Shown here: piece by piece, positions 21,087 through 29,140 of the stretch | Numbering within the stretch: position 1 is the first letter of the stretch | How the letters are laid out: every line of letters starts with the position of its first letter | From: Hahellaceae bacterium | GTDB lineage: Bacteria; Pseudomonadota; Gammaproteobacteria; Pseudomonadales; Oleiphilaceae | Assembly (NCBI GenBank): GCA_016716085.1 | Contig: JADJWY010000007.1 | Coordinates: 1-41,510, forward strand | Length of the DNA stretch: 41,510 bases | Reading direction: 5' to 3' | The notes under the pieces: generated by a model | What the model was told of the DNA's origin: nothing | What the model saw: only the letters and a program-made list of their open reading frames with translations | The model's database searches: none | Translations under genes and position numbers: made by a program

Positions 21087-22657
21087 CCCGGATTTCTCGC
21101 GAACCTACCGATAATCGACTCTGCCTCTGATTCTTGTCGGTAGCCAGGTGTTTATCGCGTGGATGACGCAATTTTCAGGTTAATTATTGACCTTTTTCGA
21201 TTTCAAGGCGCAACTTTCCCATAACCCCGATTTTTCAGGCCGGGGCAGCCCGCTCATTTTCAGGTAAATCCTAAACGCTGGATAAGACCGGCGAATAATT
21301 CTTGGTAAGGATAGGCTTCGCTCAGCATAAACCGAATACGCCGGGTATTCCGAATGACTACGGCGCCCAGTTTCAACAGTTTTAGTCGCAACGAATGGAT
21401 GGATGCGCTCGCCAGCTCTGTTCCTTTCAGCAGCTTGCGTAACTCTTCAAACAACTCATACGCAAAGCCTGATAACAGCATGCGCCATTGATTCACCCAC
21501 CACCTGGGGCTGGAGGTGCGATCTGCAAACAGGTTCAGCTGCTGATCTTTGATGCGGTTTTCCATATCTCCGCGAGCACAATAAAGGTCGCGGTAGAGTT
21601 CTCTTGCTTTTTCCTCCAGCAAACTCGTCACGATGAAGCGCGGATTATCTCCCTTGTCGCTGACCTCGATTTTGGCGACGACGAAGCGACTTTTTGCCCC
21701 ATGAATCGGCTGCGTAAGCCAGCGGCATAAAGAATCGTTGTTTCTCTCCGGTCAGCTCATGCATTTGCCGGGCAATCACGAAGCCCTTTTCGGCTTTGGC
21801 TTGCAGGCGCGAGTTGCGGGCAAGGCCCACCACATAGTCCACGCCGTGCCGTTCACACCAGCGCAGCATCCGGTGACGGCAGAATCCGCTGTCTGCCCGC
21901 AGGATAATCTGGGTATCAGGCCAATAGCTGCGGATAAACTTCACCAGCAGGCTGGTGATCGCCCAACTGTGTTTGGCGCCATCGATATTGCTTGGTCGCA
22001 AATAGCTGACCAACAAATGTCGGCCACAGAAAACATAAAGCGGCAAATAACAGTAATGGTCGTAGTAGCCGTTGAAGAAACGACCCTCTTGCTTACCATG
22101 TAACTCAATGTCGGTGGCGTCAAAATCCAGCACAATCCTTTTGGGTGCCTTTTATGAGCATCAATGAAACGCTGCCATAGAACTCGATGTGCGGCGACAA
22201 CTGCTTGCCGGTCAACGGCCTGTTCCATTCTGCCCAGCGTCGCTTTGCTGGCCAGGGCGTGATGCGATTGAGTGCAGTTTGAAACGCCAGATCAGAGCGC
22301 AGGTTGTCGTGGTCATTGAGGTCTTCATAACCACAGGCAAGGCCATAAACCCGTTGCCGAATCAGATCGACGAGTTCATGTTTTACTTTACCTGCCTGAC
22401 GGGAATCCTCAAGGCAAGCGGCTACATCCTGAGTTAAGCGGCATCTACGGTCAATTTCACGTAACAGCAGCAAACCGGCATCCGAGGTGATGTGACCGCG
22501 AAAAATCGGCTTGAATCTGGCGTTTTTTCAGTGGCGAAAAGGTAAAGGATTCTGGTAACATTTTGTCCAACGGCGTTTGTGTTTATTTTTGGGTATAAGC
22601 AACTGAAATTTAAACACAATTCGCCGTTTTTTGTTAGTGCTTCAGGAGAAATCCGGG
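21087..22657 (-). mobile_element. IS1380-family insertion sequence with 4-bp target duplication
   Basis: 1571-bp element. The ends are inverted repeats: CCCGGATTTCTC at 21087 and GAGAAATCCGGG ending at 22657. The flanks are CTAA at 21083-21086 and CTAA at 22658-22661, a 4-bp duplication as known for IS1380. It carries one transposase gene on the minus strand. The insertion splits a parE-like gene whose frame is restored exactly when the element and one CTAA are removed. Confidence 0.88.
21260..22561 (-). CDS. IS1380-family DDE transposase (frameshifted)
   Basis: N-terminus MLPESFTFSPLK is typical of IS1380. Then LLLLREIDRRCRLTQDVAACLEDSRQ, LVDLIRQRVYGLACGYEDLNDHDNLRSD, LDFDATDIELHGKQEGRFFNGYYDHYCYLPLYVF (first catalytic Asp region), IILRADSGFCRHRMLRWCE (second Asp) and ARGDMENRIKDQQLNLFADRTS (catalytic Glu region). 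The 434-codon length is normal. Three frame breaks near 22500, 22130 and 21640-21720. Either the copy is dead or these are sequence errors; the intact ends and target duplication argue for a recent insertion and therefore errors. Confidence 0.88.
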
Positions 22658-22831
22658 CTAAAGACACCGCGCCTTGGCAGGAAGGTGCCGGAAATTGGCG
22701 AAGACACCATGCGGGAGATCGGCATGTATTCCTACCGCATCATGTATGAACTGATCGGCGAGACAATTTACATTCACGGTGTTGTTCACAAACGGCGGCA
22801 TTTTCAGCCAGAGGATTTGCAGAGGTCGTGA
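22658..22831 (+). pseudogene. ParE/RelE-like toxin, 3' part after IS1380
   Basis: Encodes LKTPRLGRKVPEIGED, then MREIGMYSYRIMYELIGETIYIHGVVHKRRHFQ. The R-x-G-R-x-V-P-E and YRIxYEL-x(4)-IYIxGVVHxRR motifs are the second half of ParE-type toxins, which poison gyrase or act as ribosome-dependent nucleases depending on subfamily. It is cut off from its start by the IS1380. No antitoxin gene is visible upstream. The next 230 bases to 23063 hold no gene I can support. Confidence 0.75.
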
Positions 22832-23063
22832 TGCTGGTGCAGCTAAAATATTGGACCCGTCTGCGCCGAATCCCGCGTCAGCCGTGGGTTTGAGCAGGTC
22901 AGCGTATGCTGCGTATGGTGTGACAATTCTTTTAAGAGAGTGAAAAGGCCGGTTTATTGATAAATCAGTGGTTTACAAAGCTTGGAGCCTGAATCACCCT
23001 TTGCCGACGACAAAGGACGGCAAAAGTACTGGGAATCATCCGTCAACGCAACTCGCCAATTTC

Positions 23064-23294
23064 TCATAACCCAAACAAACGTCTTGCTACAGGAGAATCA
23101 AGAAGTAGATTTTCACCAAGCTTTTGCGCAAACTCTCTGAATCCTTGCTCATCCTCTGAAAATGTCTTGCCGGGAAGATCAATTGATGTAAACAACTGCC
23201 GCTTTCCATCCTCAAATACACGGTTGATGACCAATAGCTTCCTTTCTTCGTCGATCTCAAGTATGTGAGAATAATTCTTCATGGACTTTTCCAT
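23064..23294 (-). CDS. Small conserved protein downstream of Rhs tip (possible immunity protein)
   Basis: 76-residue acidic protein starting MEKSMKNYSHILEIDEERKLLVINRVF and ending LGENLLLDSPVARRLFGL. No signal peptide or membrane segment. The ATG lies two bases after the stop of the Rhs C-terminal fragment, in the position where the immunity gene of an Rhs toxin is found, so that role is the leading guess. I do not recognise a named domain. The uninterrupted frame and tight spacing make it a real gene. Confidence 0.65.
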   Translation of the reverse strand: MEKSMKNYSHILEIDEERKLLVINRVFEDGKRQLFTSIDLPGKTFSEDEQGFREFAQKLGENLLLDSPVARRLFGL

Positions 23295-23296
23295 TG

Positions 23297-23827
23297 TTAG
23301 TTGTTCCATGTGTTCAATGGGGGAATCGGACGGCCAGCCAGACAAGCACCATAGCGCTCAGAAGCCGATGCATGACATGCTGCACCGGCTCTTGCACCTC
23401 GCACGCGTGTAATACCATTACAGGTAGATGTGTCTGTGGCATTTAACGCATCACAATCGTCTCCTTCATCATCTTCAGGGCAAAAAGCATTACCAGCCGC
23501 ATTACCAGCCGCACCTCCAGCTGCCGAACCCGCAGCTCCTCCTGCTCTGGAACCTGCTGCAGCCCCAGCGGCACCACCTGCGACTGCACCACCAGGACCA
23601 ATCACAGAACCGCCGAGTCCACCCAATGTACCGCCTAAGGCACCGCCACCAACAGTTCCAAGGTACCCGCCTGCAACAGATCCTGCTGCAGTACATGCAG
23701 CAACACATACCTGATTAGGCTCAAGTCCCAGAGGATCATAGAAACTTAGAGGATTCCCACCTACATACCCATAGGTATTCAAACCCACCCCGCAACCCAA
23801 TCGGATCACTCTGAACGTATCCTGACG
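23297..23827 (-). pseudogene. Orphan Rhs C-terminal tip (core end plus glycine-rich toxin-like domain)
   Basis: Begins inside the Rhs core at GYVQSDPIGLRGG and continues (after one frame break) NTYGYVGGNPLSFYDPLGLE, the motif that ends the Rhs core and marks the start of the variable tip. The tip has a Gly/Ala-rich, glycine-zipper-like segment of about 80 residues, then an acidic stretch and a Cys-containing end with ASERYGACLAGRPIPPLNTWNN. All upstream YD repeats are missing: the sequence changes at about 23827 to unrelated DNA next to the IS21 remnant. This is a silent cassette of the type used to swap Rhs tips, or a deletion remnant. Confidence 0.72.
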
Positions 23828-23878
23828 TCAAGATAGAGTGTGCTTCATTTTGACTCGTGCAAACTTTTCAATAAACCT

Positions 23879-25399
23879 TTAATCAACGATAAGCTTTTCA
23901 GGGGAACGTGGATCTCTAAGACCAAGCAGCTCACCAACTATTCTGATTGTCACCTCTTGGCTTTTTCCATCGTGTGATACTGAATCAACACAAAAAGTAA
24001 AACAGTCACTTCCAGCCTCCAGACGCTTATCGCCATAGGCCTTGCCCAGACGCAGTATGCCCAGGCAGGAACGGTAAGCCTGCTGTGGATGCTGGCGTGA
24101 ACCCAACACGGTTTCGATGAGTTTTTCGGTAGCAGGTCCACTTTTAGCGGCCCATTGTATTAAGCGCTGGGGAGTCCAGGCACCGGCCTGCCGATGCGAC
24201 TCAGGCATGTGCTCCGGTAGCGTGGTATGACGGCCTTTCAGGTAACTGCGCGCATGGCTGGCAACCCGCTGGCCCTGGTGAAAGCATTCGACGGTGTTAC
24301 TGGTGAAGCGTACCTCGATCTCCTTCTTGATCAATGCATACGGCACCGAGTAGTAGTGATCATCAATCGCCACGTGGTAATCAATATGAACCCGCGCTTT
24401 CTTCCATTCGGCATAGACATAGGGTGATGCTGGCAAGGGCTTGAGTGCCGGTCGGTCCAGTTGCTCAAAGTGTTCCCGGCGACACCCTGGGAGTTTGCGG
24501 AAGGGACGTCGGTTCAGCTTGCCCAATAACTCCCGGATGGCCGCATTGAGTTCCGCCAGGGAGAAGAACTGACTATGTCGTAATACCGCCAGGATCCAAC
24601 GTTCGACCACCAGAACCCCATTTTCGACCTTGGCCTTGTCCCGCGGTCGCCGAACCCGCGCAGGCATCACGGCTACGCCATAGTGGGAGGCCATGTCCTG
24701 ATAGGTCGGATTGGTATCCGGCTCGTAGCGGTGTGCCTTACTAACCCCTGCTCGCAGGTTATCCGGCACCACCAGTTCAGGCACGCCACCCAGAAAGCTG
24801 AAGGCTCGTACATGGGAACCGATCCAGTCCGGCAGACTCTGCGTCCGGGTGGCCTCCGCATAGGTATAATTGGACGCACCCAGCACAGCAACGAATATCT
24901 GGGCGGGGTGAAGCTCTCCGGTTGTTCGATCAATGATGGGAACCGTCTGCCCGGCATAGTCAACGAACAGCTTCTCACCCGCGCGGTGATCCTGACGCAT
25001 CACTACGTCCAGTTTGCCTTGCCACTCCCGATACTGCTCGCAGAACCAACTGTATTGATAGCCTTCTGCATGTGTCTGCCGGCATTCCTGCCACAACAGA
25101 AACAGGGTCACACCTTTTCGTTTGAGATCCAGTTGAACCTGGGACCAGTCGGGAACCCCACGCTCCTGTGCGGGCAGGTCAGGCGGTGGTGGGAACAGCA
25201 GCCGTTCCAGGCTGGTGTCATCCAGTTCCTCCGGTATCGGCCAATTCAAGCCTGCGTCAGCGGCCCGACGCAGATATTCACTGACTGTTGGCCGAGCAAT
25301 ACCGCATGCCGCAGCGATCTGACGATTGCTCAACTTCCTGTCTAATTTGAGGCGCAGCACCTCTTTGATTTTTCGCATGGATAACCTCAATGCTGGCAT
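23879..25399 (-). CDS. istA: IS21-family transposase IstA, C-terminus replaced
   Basis: Start taken at 25399 (MPALRLSMRKIKEVLRLKLD); an in-frame ATG at 25471 is less likely. HTH region KLSNRQIAAACGIARPTVSEYLRRA near residues 20-45. DDE core: KLFVDYAGQTVPI (Asp), ELVVPDNLRAGV (Asp) and RDKAKVENGVLVVERWILAVL (Glu). The similarity to IstA runs to ILRLGKAYGDKRLEAG, then the frame enters about 43 residues (SDCFTFCVDSVSHDGKS to PEKLIVD) that do not look like IstA, so the 3' end is lost near 24010. No istB follows. One open frame with no breaks. Probably inactive for want of IstB and the far end. Confidence 0.88.
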   Translation of the reverse strand: MPALRLSMRKIKEVLRLKLDRKLSNRQIAAACGIARPTVSEYLRRAADAGLNWPIPEELDDTSLERLLFPPPPDLPAQERGVPDWSQVQLDLKRKGVTLFLLWQECRQTHAEGYQYSWFCEQYREWQGKLDVVMRQDHRAGEKLFVDYAGQTVPIIDRTTGELHPAQIFVAVLGASNYTYAEATRTQSLPDWIGSHVRAFSFLGGVPELVVPDNLRAGVSKAHRYEPDTNPTYQDMASHYGVAVMPARVRRPRDKAKVENGVLVVERWILAVLRHSQFFSLAELNAAIRELLGKLNRRPFRKLPGCRREHFEQLDRPALKPLPASPYVYAEWKKARVHIDYHVAIDDHYYSVPYALIKKEIEVRFTSNTVECFHQGQRVASHARSYLKGRHTTLPEHMPESHRQAGAWTPQRLIQWAAKSGPATEKLIETVLGSRQHPQQAYRSCLGILRLGKAYGDKRLEAGSDCFTFCVDSVSHDGKSQEVTIRIVGELLGLRDPRSPEKLIVD

Positions 25400-25583
25400 C
25401 TGAACCTCGTCTGGTAGAAAAGGGTCAGAATACGATTTAGTTATCCCGTGTCGGTGTGTTCGGATAGGCAATTATTCAGCTTGCCAGGGTGGCAGGCTTG
25501 CCGTGGAATCAGTGGCAGCTTTGGCGTGGAATGGGTGGCAGCTTTCGTCTGGAATCAGTGGCAGACTTGGTCTGGAATACGCA
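24010..25583 (-). mobile_element. 3'-truncated IS21-family element
   Basis: The istA-proximal end is intact, with its TG tip near 25582-25583 and repeated transposase-binding sites. The istB gene and the opposite end are absent; homology stops at about 24010, between the IstA core and the orphan Rhs tip. The element resembles the IS408/IS1162 type of IS21 by its IstA sequence. Confidence 0.7.
25490..25581 (-). repeat. Four 23-bp tandem repeats at the IS21 end
   Basis: Units start at 25490, 25513, 25536 and 25559. Each has the form TGGCAG-N8-TGGAAT-N3. Multiple terminal repeats at this spacing are known IS21-family transposase binding sites, and their place just upstream of istA also suggests autoregulation of its promoter. 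Confidence 0.85.
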
Positions 25584-25593
25584 CCCGGGAAGA

Positions 25594-25860
25594 TTATTTT
25601 AAATCCTGAAGCAACTTGATCATTCCCGCAGGGAGCTTCCATTGCCGGTTATCTTCTGACCTGACGAGCACGGTCTTTTGATTGATCTTGATGACCCTGC
25701 CAAAGACTTGTCCTTCCCGACTCTGAAAGTGAACTTCCTGCCCCAGTCTCAATTTGATTAGCACATCCTGGTCTGCCCGTGCCCGTAACTGGTCGATACG
25801 ACGACAGATAATCGTGTTCAGCTCCAGTAGCTGCTCAATACTCAATTCTTCGATTTGCAT
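25594..25860 (-). CDS. Hypothetical small protein with SH3/KOW-like segment
   Basis: 88 residues, MQIEELSIEQLLELNTIICRRIDQLRARADQDVLIKL, then RLGQEVHFQSREGQVFGRVIKINQKTVLVRSEDNRQWKLPAGMI. The first half is a likely amphipathic helix pair. The second half has the five-strand pattern of SH3/KOW-like folds often used to contact nucleic acid. No function can be assigned. It lies between the IS21 tip and an IS5 copy. The frame is unbroken. Confidence 0.65.
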   Translation of the reverse strand: MQIEELSIEQLLELNTIICRRIDQLRARADQDVLIKLRLGQEVHFQSREGQVFGRVIKINQKTVLVRSEDNRQWKLPAGMIKLLQDLK

Positions 25861-25904
25861 GGTTCAGATTTTCCGAGTGGTGGGCCGATCCACCACGGAC
25901 GGTA

Positions 25905-26559
25905 GGGCCTGTGGACATTTGCGCGTAAGGCATTGAAAAGTAAGAGCAAGCTCGTAATAGTGGAATTCGGTGTACCGGAAATTTAACGTCTGGTCTAAGA
26001 AAGGAATCTGGCGTTGCCTGCTCGATGCTTTGATTTTCGAGCCGGATTTGGAGTGGGTTTTATCGATGGAAGCTATGTAAAGGCCCATCAGCATAGCGCA
26101 GGGGCAATTGGCAAATCACCTCAAGCTATCGGAAAAAGCAGAGCTGGCAGGACATCCAAGATACATCTGGCGATCGATGCTTATGGCTTACCAATAGCGT
26201 TTAATATTACCGGCGGCGAAGTGAATGACTGCACCGAGGCCCCGGGGATTATCGAATCACTTCCAGGTACGCAGTTTTTCATTATGGATAAGGGCTATGA
26301 AAGCGAGCGAATCAGAGACATGATAGAGGCGAGAGGAAGCAAGGCAGTTATCCCGCGTAAACGAAATTCGAAACGAGAAAATCCGACTTTTGACCGGCAC
26401 TTATATAAACAAAGACACCTGGTCGAAAATGCGTTTGCCAACCTTAAGCGGTTCAGAGGAGTAGCTACCCGGTACGATAAACTCGGACGAAACTACGAAA
26501 GCACAGTGGCCATCGCGTGCTCATATTTATGGTTGCCGATGTGAAATGTCCACAGGCCC
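25905..26559 (+). mobile_element. IS5-family copy 1, internally deleted
   Basis: 655-bp derivative with both inverted repeats (GGGCCTGTGGACATTT at the left end, its complement ending at 26559). Compared with copy 2 it lacks 198 bases (those at 26616-26813 of copy 2), including the transposase start codon, and one T in a homopolymer. It is flanked by TA at 25903-25904 and 26560-26561. It retains both ends, so it could still be moved in trans. Confidence 0.88.
25959..26544 (+). pseudogene. Transposase remnant in IS5 copy 1
   Basis: Encodes the transposase from about residue 55 on. FIDGSYVKAHQHSAGAIGKSPQ, the second Asp region FIMDKGYES and the Glu region HLVENAFANLKRFRG are all present. The start codon and first 50 or so residues are deleted. 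There is also one T fewer than in copy 2 (GGGTTTTATC against GGGTTTTTATC), which shifts the frame just before the first catalytic Asp. Confidence 0.85.
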
Positions 26560-26561
26560 TA

Positions 26562-27415
26562 GGGCCTGTGGACATTTGCGCGTAAGGCATTGAAAAGTAA
26601 GAGCAAGCTCGTAATATTGTAGTTCTCACACAACAACAAAAGAGCTTGCAATGCCCCGATACATGCTTAGTGACGAGCTGTGGTCAAAGCTGAAAAGGAT
26701 CATGCTTCAATTCAGTATTTATGACAAGCGCAATCTGCGCATGATGGTAGAAGGCATCCTCTATCGAATGCGTGTAGGTTGCCCCTGGAGGGATATCCCT
26801 GAACAGTTTGGTAAGTGGAATTCGGTGTACCGGAAATTTAACGTCTGGTCTAAGAAAGGAATCTGGCGTTGCCTGCTCGATGCTTTGATTTTCGAGCCGG
26901 ATTTGGAGTGGGTTTTTATCGATGGAAGCTATGTAAAGGCCCATCAGCATAGCGCAGGGGCAATTGGCAAATCACCTCAAGCTATCGGAAAAAGCAGAGC
27001 TGGCAGGACATCCAAGATACATCTGGCGATCGATGCTTATGGCTTACCAATAGCGTTTAATATTACCGGCGGCGAAGTGAATGACTGCACCGAGGCCCCG
27101 GGGATTATCGAATCACTTCCAGGTACGCAGTTTTTCATTATGGATAAGGGCTATGAAAGCGAGCGAATCAGAGACATGATAGAGGCGAGAGGAAGCAAGG
27201 CAGTTATCCCGCGTAAACGAAATTCGAAACGAGAAAATCCGACTTTTGACCGGCACTTATATAAACAAAGACACACGGTCGAAAATGCGTTTGCCAACCT
27301 TAAGCGGTTCAGAGGAGTAGCTACCCGGTACGATAAACTCGGACGAAACTACGAAAGCACAGTGGCCATCGCGTGCTCATATTTATGGTTGCCGATGTGA
27401 AATGTCCACAGCCCC
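26562..27415 (+). mobile_element. IS5-family copy 2, full length
   Basis: 854-bp element with 16-bp inverted repeats (GGGCCTGTGGACATTT); the right end has one mismatch (CAGCCCC for CAGGCCC). It abuts copy 1 with only the dinucleotide TA between them, and TA also follows at 27416-27417. A TA target fits the IS427 group of IS5. Direct tandem arrangement of copies 1 and 2. Confidence 0.88.
26651..27400 (+). CDS. IS5-family (IS427-like) transposase, intact
   Basis: 249 residues, MPRYMLSDELWSKLKRIML, then GILYRMRVGCPWRDIPEQFG (helical insertion-family N-domain), VFIDGSYVKAHQHSAG with the first Asp, GEVNDC, FIMDKGYESERIRDMIEARGSKAVIPRK with the second Asp, and RHTVENAFANLKRFRGVATRYDKLGRNYES with the catalytic Glu. 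Complete and in one frame, so likely functional. Many IS427-group elements need a frameshift between two frames, but this copy does not. It is the probable source of transposase for copy 1. Confidence 0.92.
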   Translation: MPRYMLSDELWSKLKRIMLQFSIYDKRNLRMMVEGILYRMRVGCPWRDIPEQFGKWNSVYRKFNVWSKKGIWRCLLDALIFEPDLEWVFIDGSYVKAHQHSAGAIGKSPQAIGKSRAGRTSKIHLAIDAYGLPIAFNITGGEVNDCTEAPGIIESLPGTQFFIMDKGYESERIRDMIEARGSKAVIPRKRNSKRENPTFDRHLYKQRHTVENAFANLKRFRGVATRYDKLGRNYESTVAIACSYLWLPM

Positions 27416-27436
27416 TAGCAAAAGGCGCCAAAAATG

Positions 27437-27461
27437 CACCCGGCCCGCATTCAGCCGGGTG
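27437..27461 (-). terminator. Terminator after the DUF1328 gene
   Basis: CACCCGGC pairs with GCCGGGTG around a nine-base loop, 19 bases beyond the DUF1328 stop. On the minus strand the stem is followed by CATTTTT, giving a short U tract. Confidence 0.7.
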
Positions 27462-27479
27462 GTTTAGTCACGAGAGAAT

Positions 27480-27650
27480 TTAAGGCGCCCTCCCCTTGGC
27501 GAGATGCATGATTGCGCCAATCAATACAAACGCTACGAAAAGAAAGAACAAAATCTTAGCAATGCCCGCAGAAGCGCCTGCAATACCGCCAAAGCCCAGT
27601 GCACCTGCAACGATCGCCAGAAGAAGAAACACTAACACGTAATATAACAT
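27480..27650 (-). CDS. DUF1328 small membrane protein
   Basis: 56 residues, MLYYVLVFLLLAIVAGALGFGGIAGASAGIAKILFFLFVAF, ending IMHLAKGRAP. Two transmembrane helices with the GFGGIAG turn typical of DUF1328 (YtjA-like). The function is unknown; such genes are often found with CsbD and other stress-response genes, as here. The start at 27650 was chosen over an upstream in-frame codon at 27677 because the family begins with ML-YYV and GGGGG lies just before it. Confidence 0.85.
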   Translation of the reverse strand: MLYYVLVFLLLAIVAGALGFGGIAGASAGIAKILFFLFVAFVLIGAIMHLAKGRAP

Positions 27651-27685
27651 GGGATACCCCCTAACAATTTCAATCAATTGATGTA

Positions 27686-28234
27686 TCAGGCTGTTTTCCG
27701 AATGTCGAATTCGGGAAGCAATCTGCTTTGCTCGACAACCTGGCTTTCAAGTTCGTCAAAGTGAGAAAGCATGCTGCGCATGCGACTCGCCACTACTTCA
27801 TTGCGAATCCACCGGAGTACGTCGTTTTCATCCAAGGTTTTCTCAGTGAAGATCACGTGGAGTGCTTGTTCGTCGCTTTGTGAAACATAGAGCCGAAAAA
27901 CCTCTGCCACCTGAGTTAGAAATGCGTGACAGAAGGCTGCTGAGGTCAAGTCCAGATGGTTGTTGATAAGTATGTACATGGACTCCGGACATTGGGTTTC
28001 CAGCCGATACAAGCAGGCTTCAACCGCGGTAGCCAGCAGATCCAATCGCTCATGCGTCGATCCCAATGGAACGAGCCTATTCCCGTCTTCGTCCTGGTTG
28101 AAACAGACTCTCCAGGTTTGGTCATTGGCTTTAAGAACGACCGTGTTTTCACCTATCACCAACAAGGGAACCGAGTGACCGATTTGCTTTTCAGCTTGTT
28201 TTACAAAGTGCTGACGCACTTCAGAGACCGACAT
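27686..28234 (-). CDS. Hypothetical protein, 182 residues
   Basis: MSVSEVRQHFVKQAEKQIGHSVPLLVIGENTVVLKANDQTWRV, then an acidic middle and FDIRKTA at the end. Soluble, with no signal or membrane helix. TAGGAG stands seven bases before the ATG. I do not recognise the family. It is upstream of DUF1328 on the same strand, 35 bases away from its start, so they are probably co-transcribed. The uninterrupted frame and good ribosome binding site make it a credible gene. Confidence 0.7.
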   Translation of the reverse strand: MSVSEVRQHFVKQAEKQIGHSVPLLVIGENTVVLKANDQTWRVCFNQDEDGNRLVPLGSTHERLDLLATAVEACLYRLETQCPESMYILINNHLDLTSAAFCHAFLTQVAEVFRLYVSQSDEQALHVIFTEKTLDENDVLRWIRNEVVASRMRSMLSHFDELESQVVEQSRLLPEFDIRKTA

Positions 28235-28548
28235 GGGATTTCTCCTATTTGAATTAGCTTGTCGAGCACCCTGACTCTTTCATGACACGTGCCAATATTC
28301 ATAACATATTGTTTAATAACATTAATTGGGTTGTGTGTTCGAAATTCTCTCGCTCAACCAGCGCCGTATTTACTAATCATTTTGTAAAAATTCAGGAATC
28401 ACAGTTTGCACAGTTCCGCTCATGATTACCCTGTAGGGTGCATCACTGGTGAAATCTGGCCCGCGTTAGAAATGGCACATCTGTTGAATAGATAAAACTG
28501 TGGGGATGGGCTTCCCGCATTTTGATAAAACCTGTAAAGGAGACTTTT
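28235..28548. other. Divergent intergenic region, no gene seen
   Basis: 314 bases between the 182-residue protein (minus) and the DUF883 gene (plus). The left two thirds are AT-rich, suiting promoters for both. A small perfect inverted repeat ACCCT-GT-AGGGT lies near 28428-28439. AAAGGAGA precedes the DUF883 start. I cannot place promoters with confidence. Confidence 0.5.
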
Positions 28549-28745
28549 ATGCCTACTGGAGCAACCGCAGCACAAACCACGTTAGATCCGCGTACGCTGG
28601 ATACGTCAACTTTCACTTCGACGCCATTCACGGATGAAGTGAACGACAAAGCGCATCGCAAAATTGACTCTATTGCTGAGAAAGCCGCGAACGCTGAAGC
28701 CGTTCTCCGGCAGAAAGCAGAACAAGCATCCGAGACACTTGAACT
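28549..28745 (+). pseudogene. DUF883 (ElaB/YqjD-like) gene, 5' part, split by IS66
   Basis: Encodes MPTGATAAQTTLDPRTLDTS to KAEQASETLEL, then the stop TAA supplied by the IS66 end. The Ala/Glu-rich helix matches the soluble part of ElaB/YqjD-like proteins. Removing the IS66 and one copy of its 8-bp target restores a 110-residue frame ending in a C-terminal membrane helix. The family includes inner-membrane, ribosome-associated stress proteins. Confidence 0.82.
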
Positions 28746-28828
28746 GTAAGCGCCAACAAATCCCCGTCTACCCATCCGATTCACGGTCTGTCAGTCTGAC
28801 TCCTGTCTGAAATTAACAGGAGAAACCC

Positions 28829-29140
28829 ATGACACGACTTCAACTTGAACATCTCTGGCAGCGACGCATTCACGCTTGGCGTGATTCGGGATTATCCGGT
28901 GCAGCTTACGCAGAGCGCGAAGGCATCAGCTACCACCAGTTTGTCTATTGGCGTCGTAAACTCGATCATGAGGTGTCTCAGACAAGTTTGACGCACGTGC
29001 GTTCTGATTTTGCACGAGTGCTGCCGACCATGGTCGCACCTTCCGATGAGCTTACTCTTACGCTTCCCAATGGCATCGTGATCACGGGGCTACACGCTCA
29101 CAATGTTGATTTGCTTGGCGACATTCTGAGACAACTGTGA
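28829..29140 (+). CDS. tnpA: IS66 accessory protein TnpA
   Basis: 103 residues, MTRLQLEHLWQRRIHAWRDSGLSGAAYAEREGISYHQFVYWRRKL. This helix-turn-helix-like first half with the YWRRKL motif is typical of IS66 TnpA (IS66 OrfA). Required with TnpB for IS66 transposition. AGGAG stands seven bases before the start. Its stop overlaps the tnpB start by one base. Confidence 0.9.
   Translation: MTRLQLEHLWQRRIHAWRDSGLSGAAYAEREGISYHQFVYWRRKLDHEVSQTSLTHVRSDFARVLPTMVAPSDELTLTLPNGIVITGLHAHNVDLLGDILRQL

Noticed and set aside
23420..23720. Gly/Ala-codon repetitive tract read as a CRISPR or satellite array
   Set aside because: There are no regular units and spacers; the repetition comes from the glycine-rich Rhs tip.
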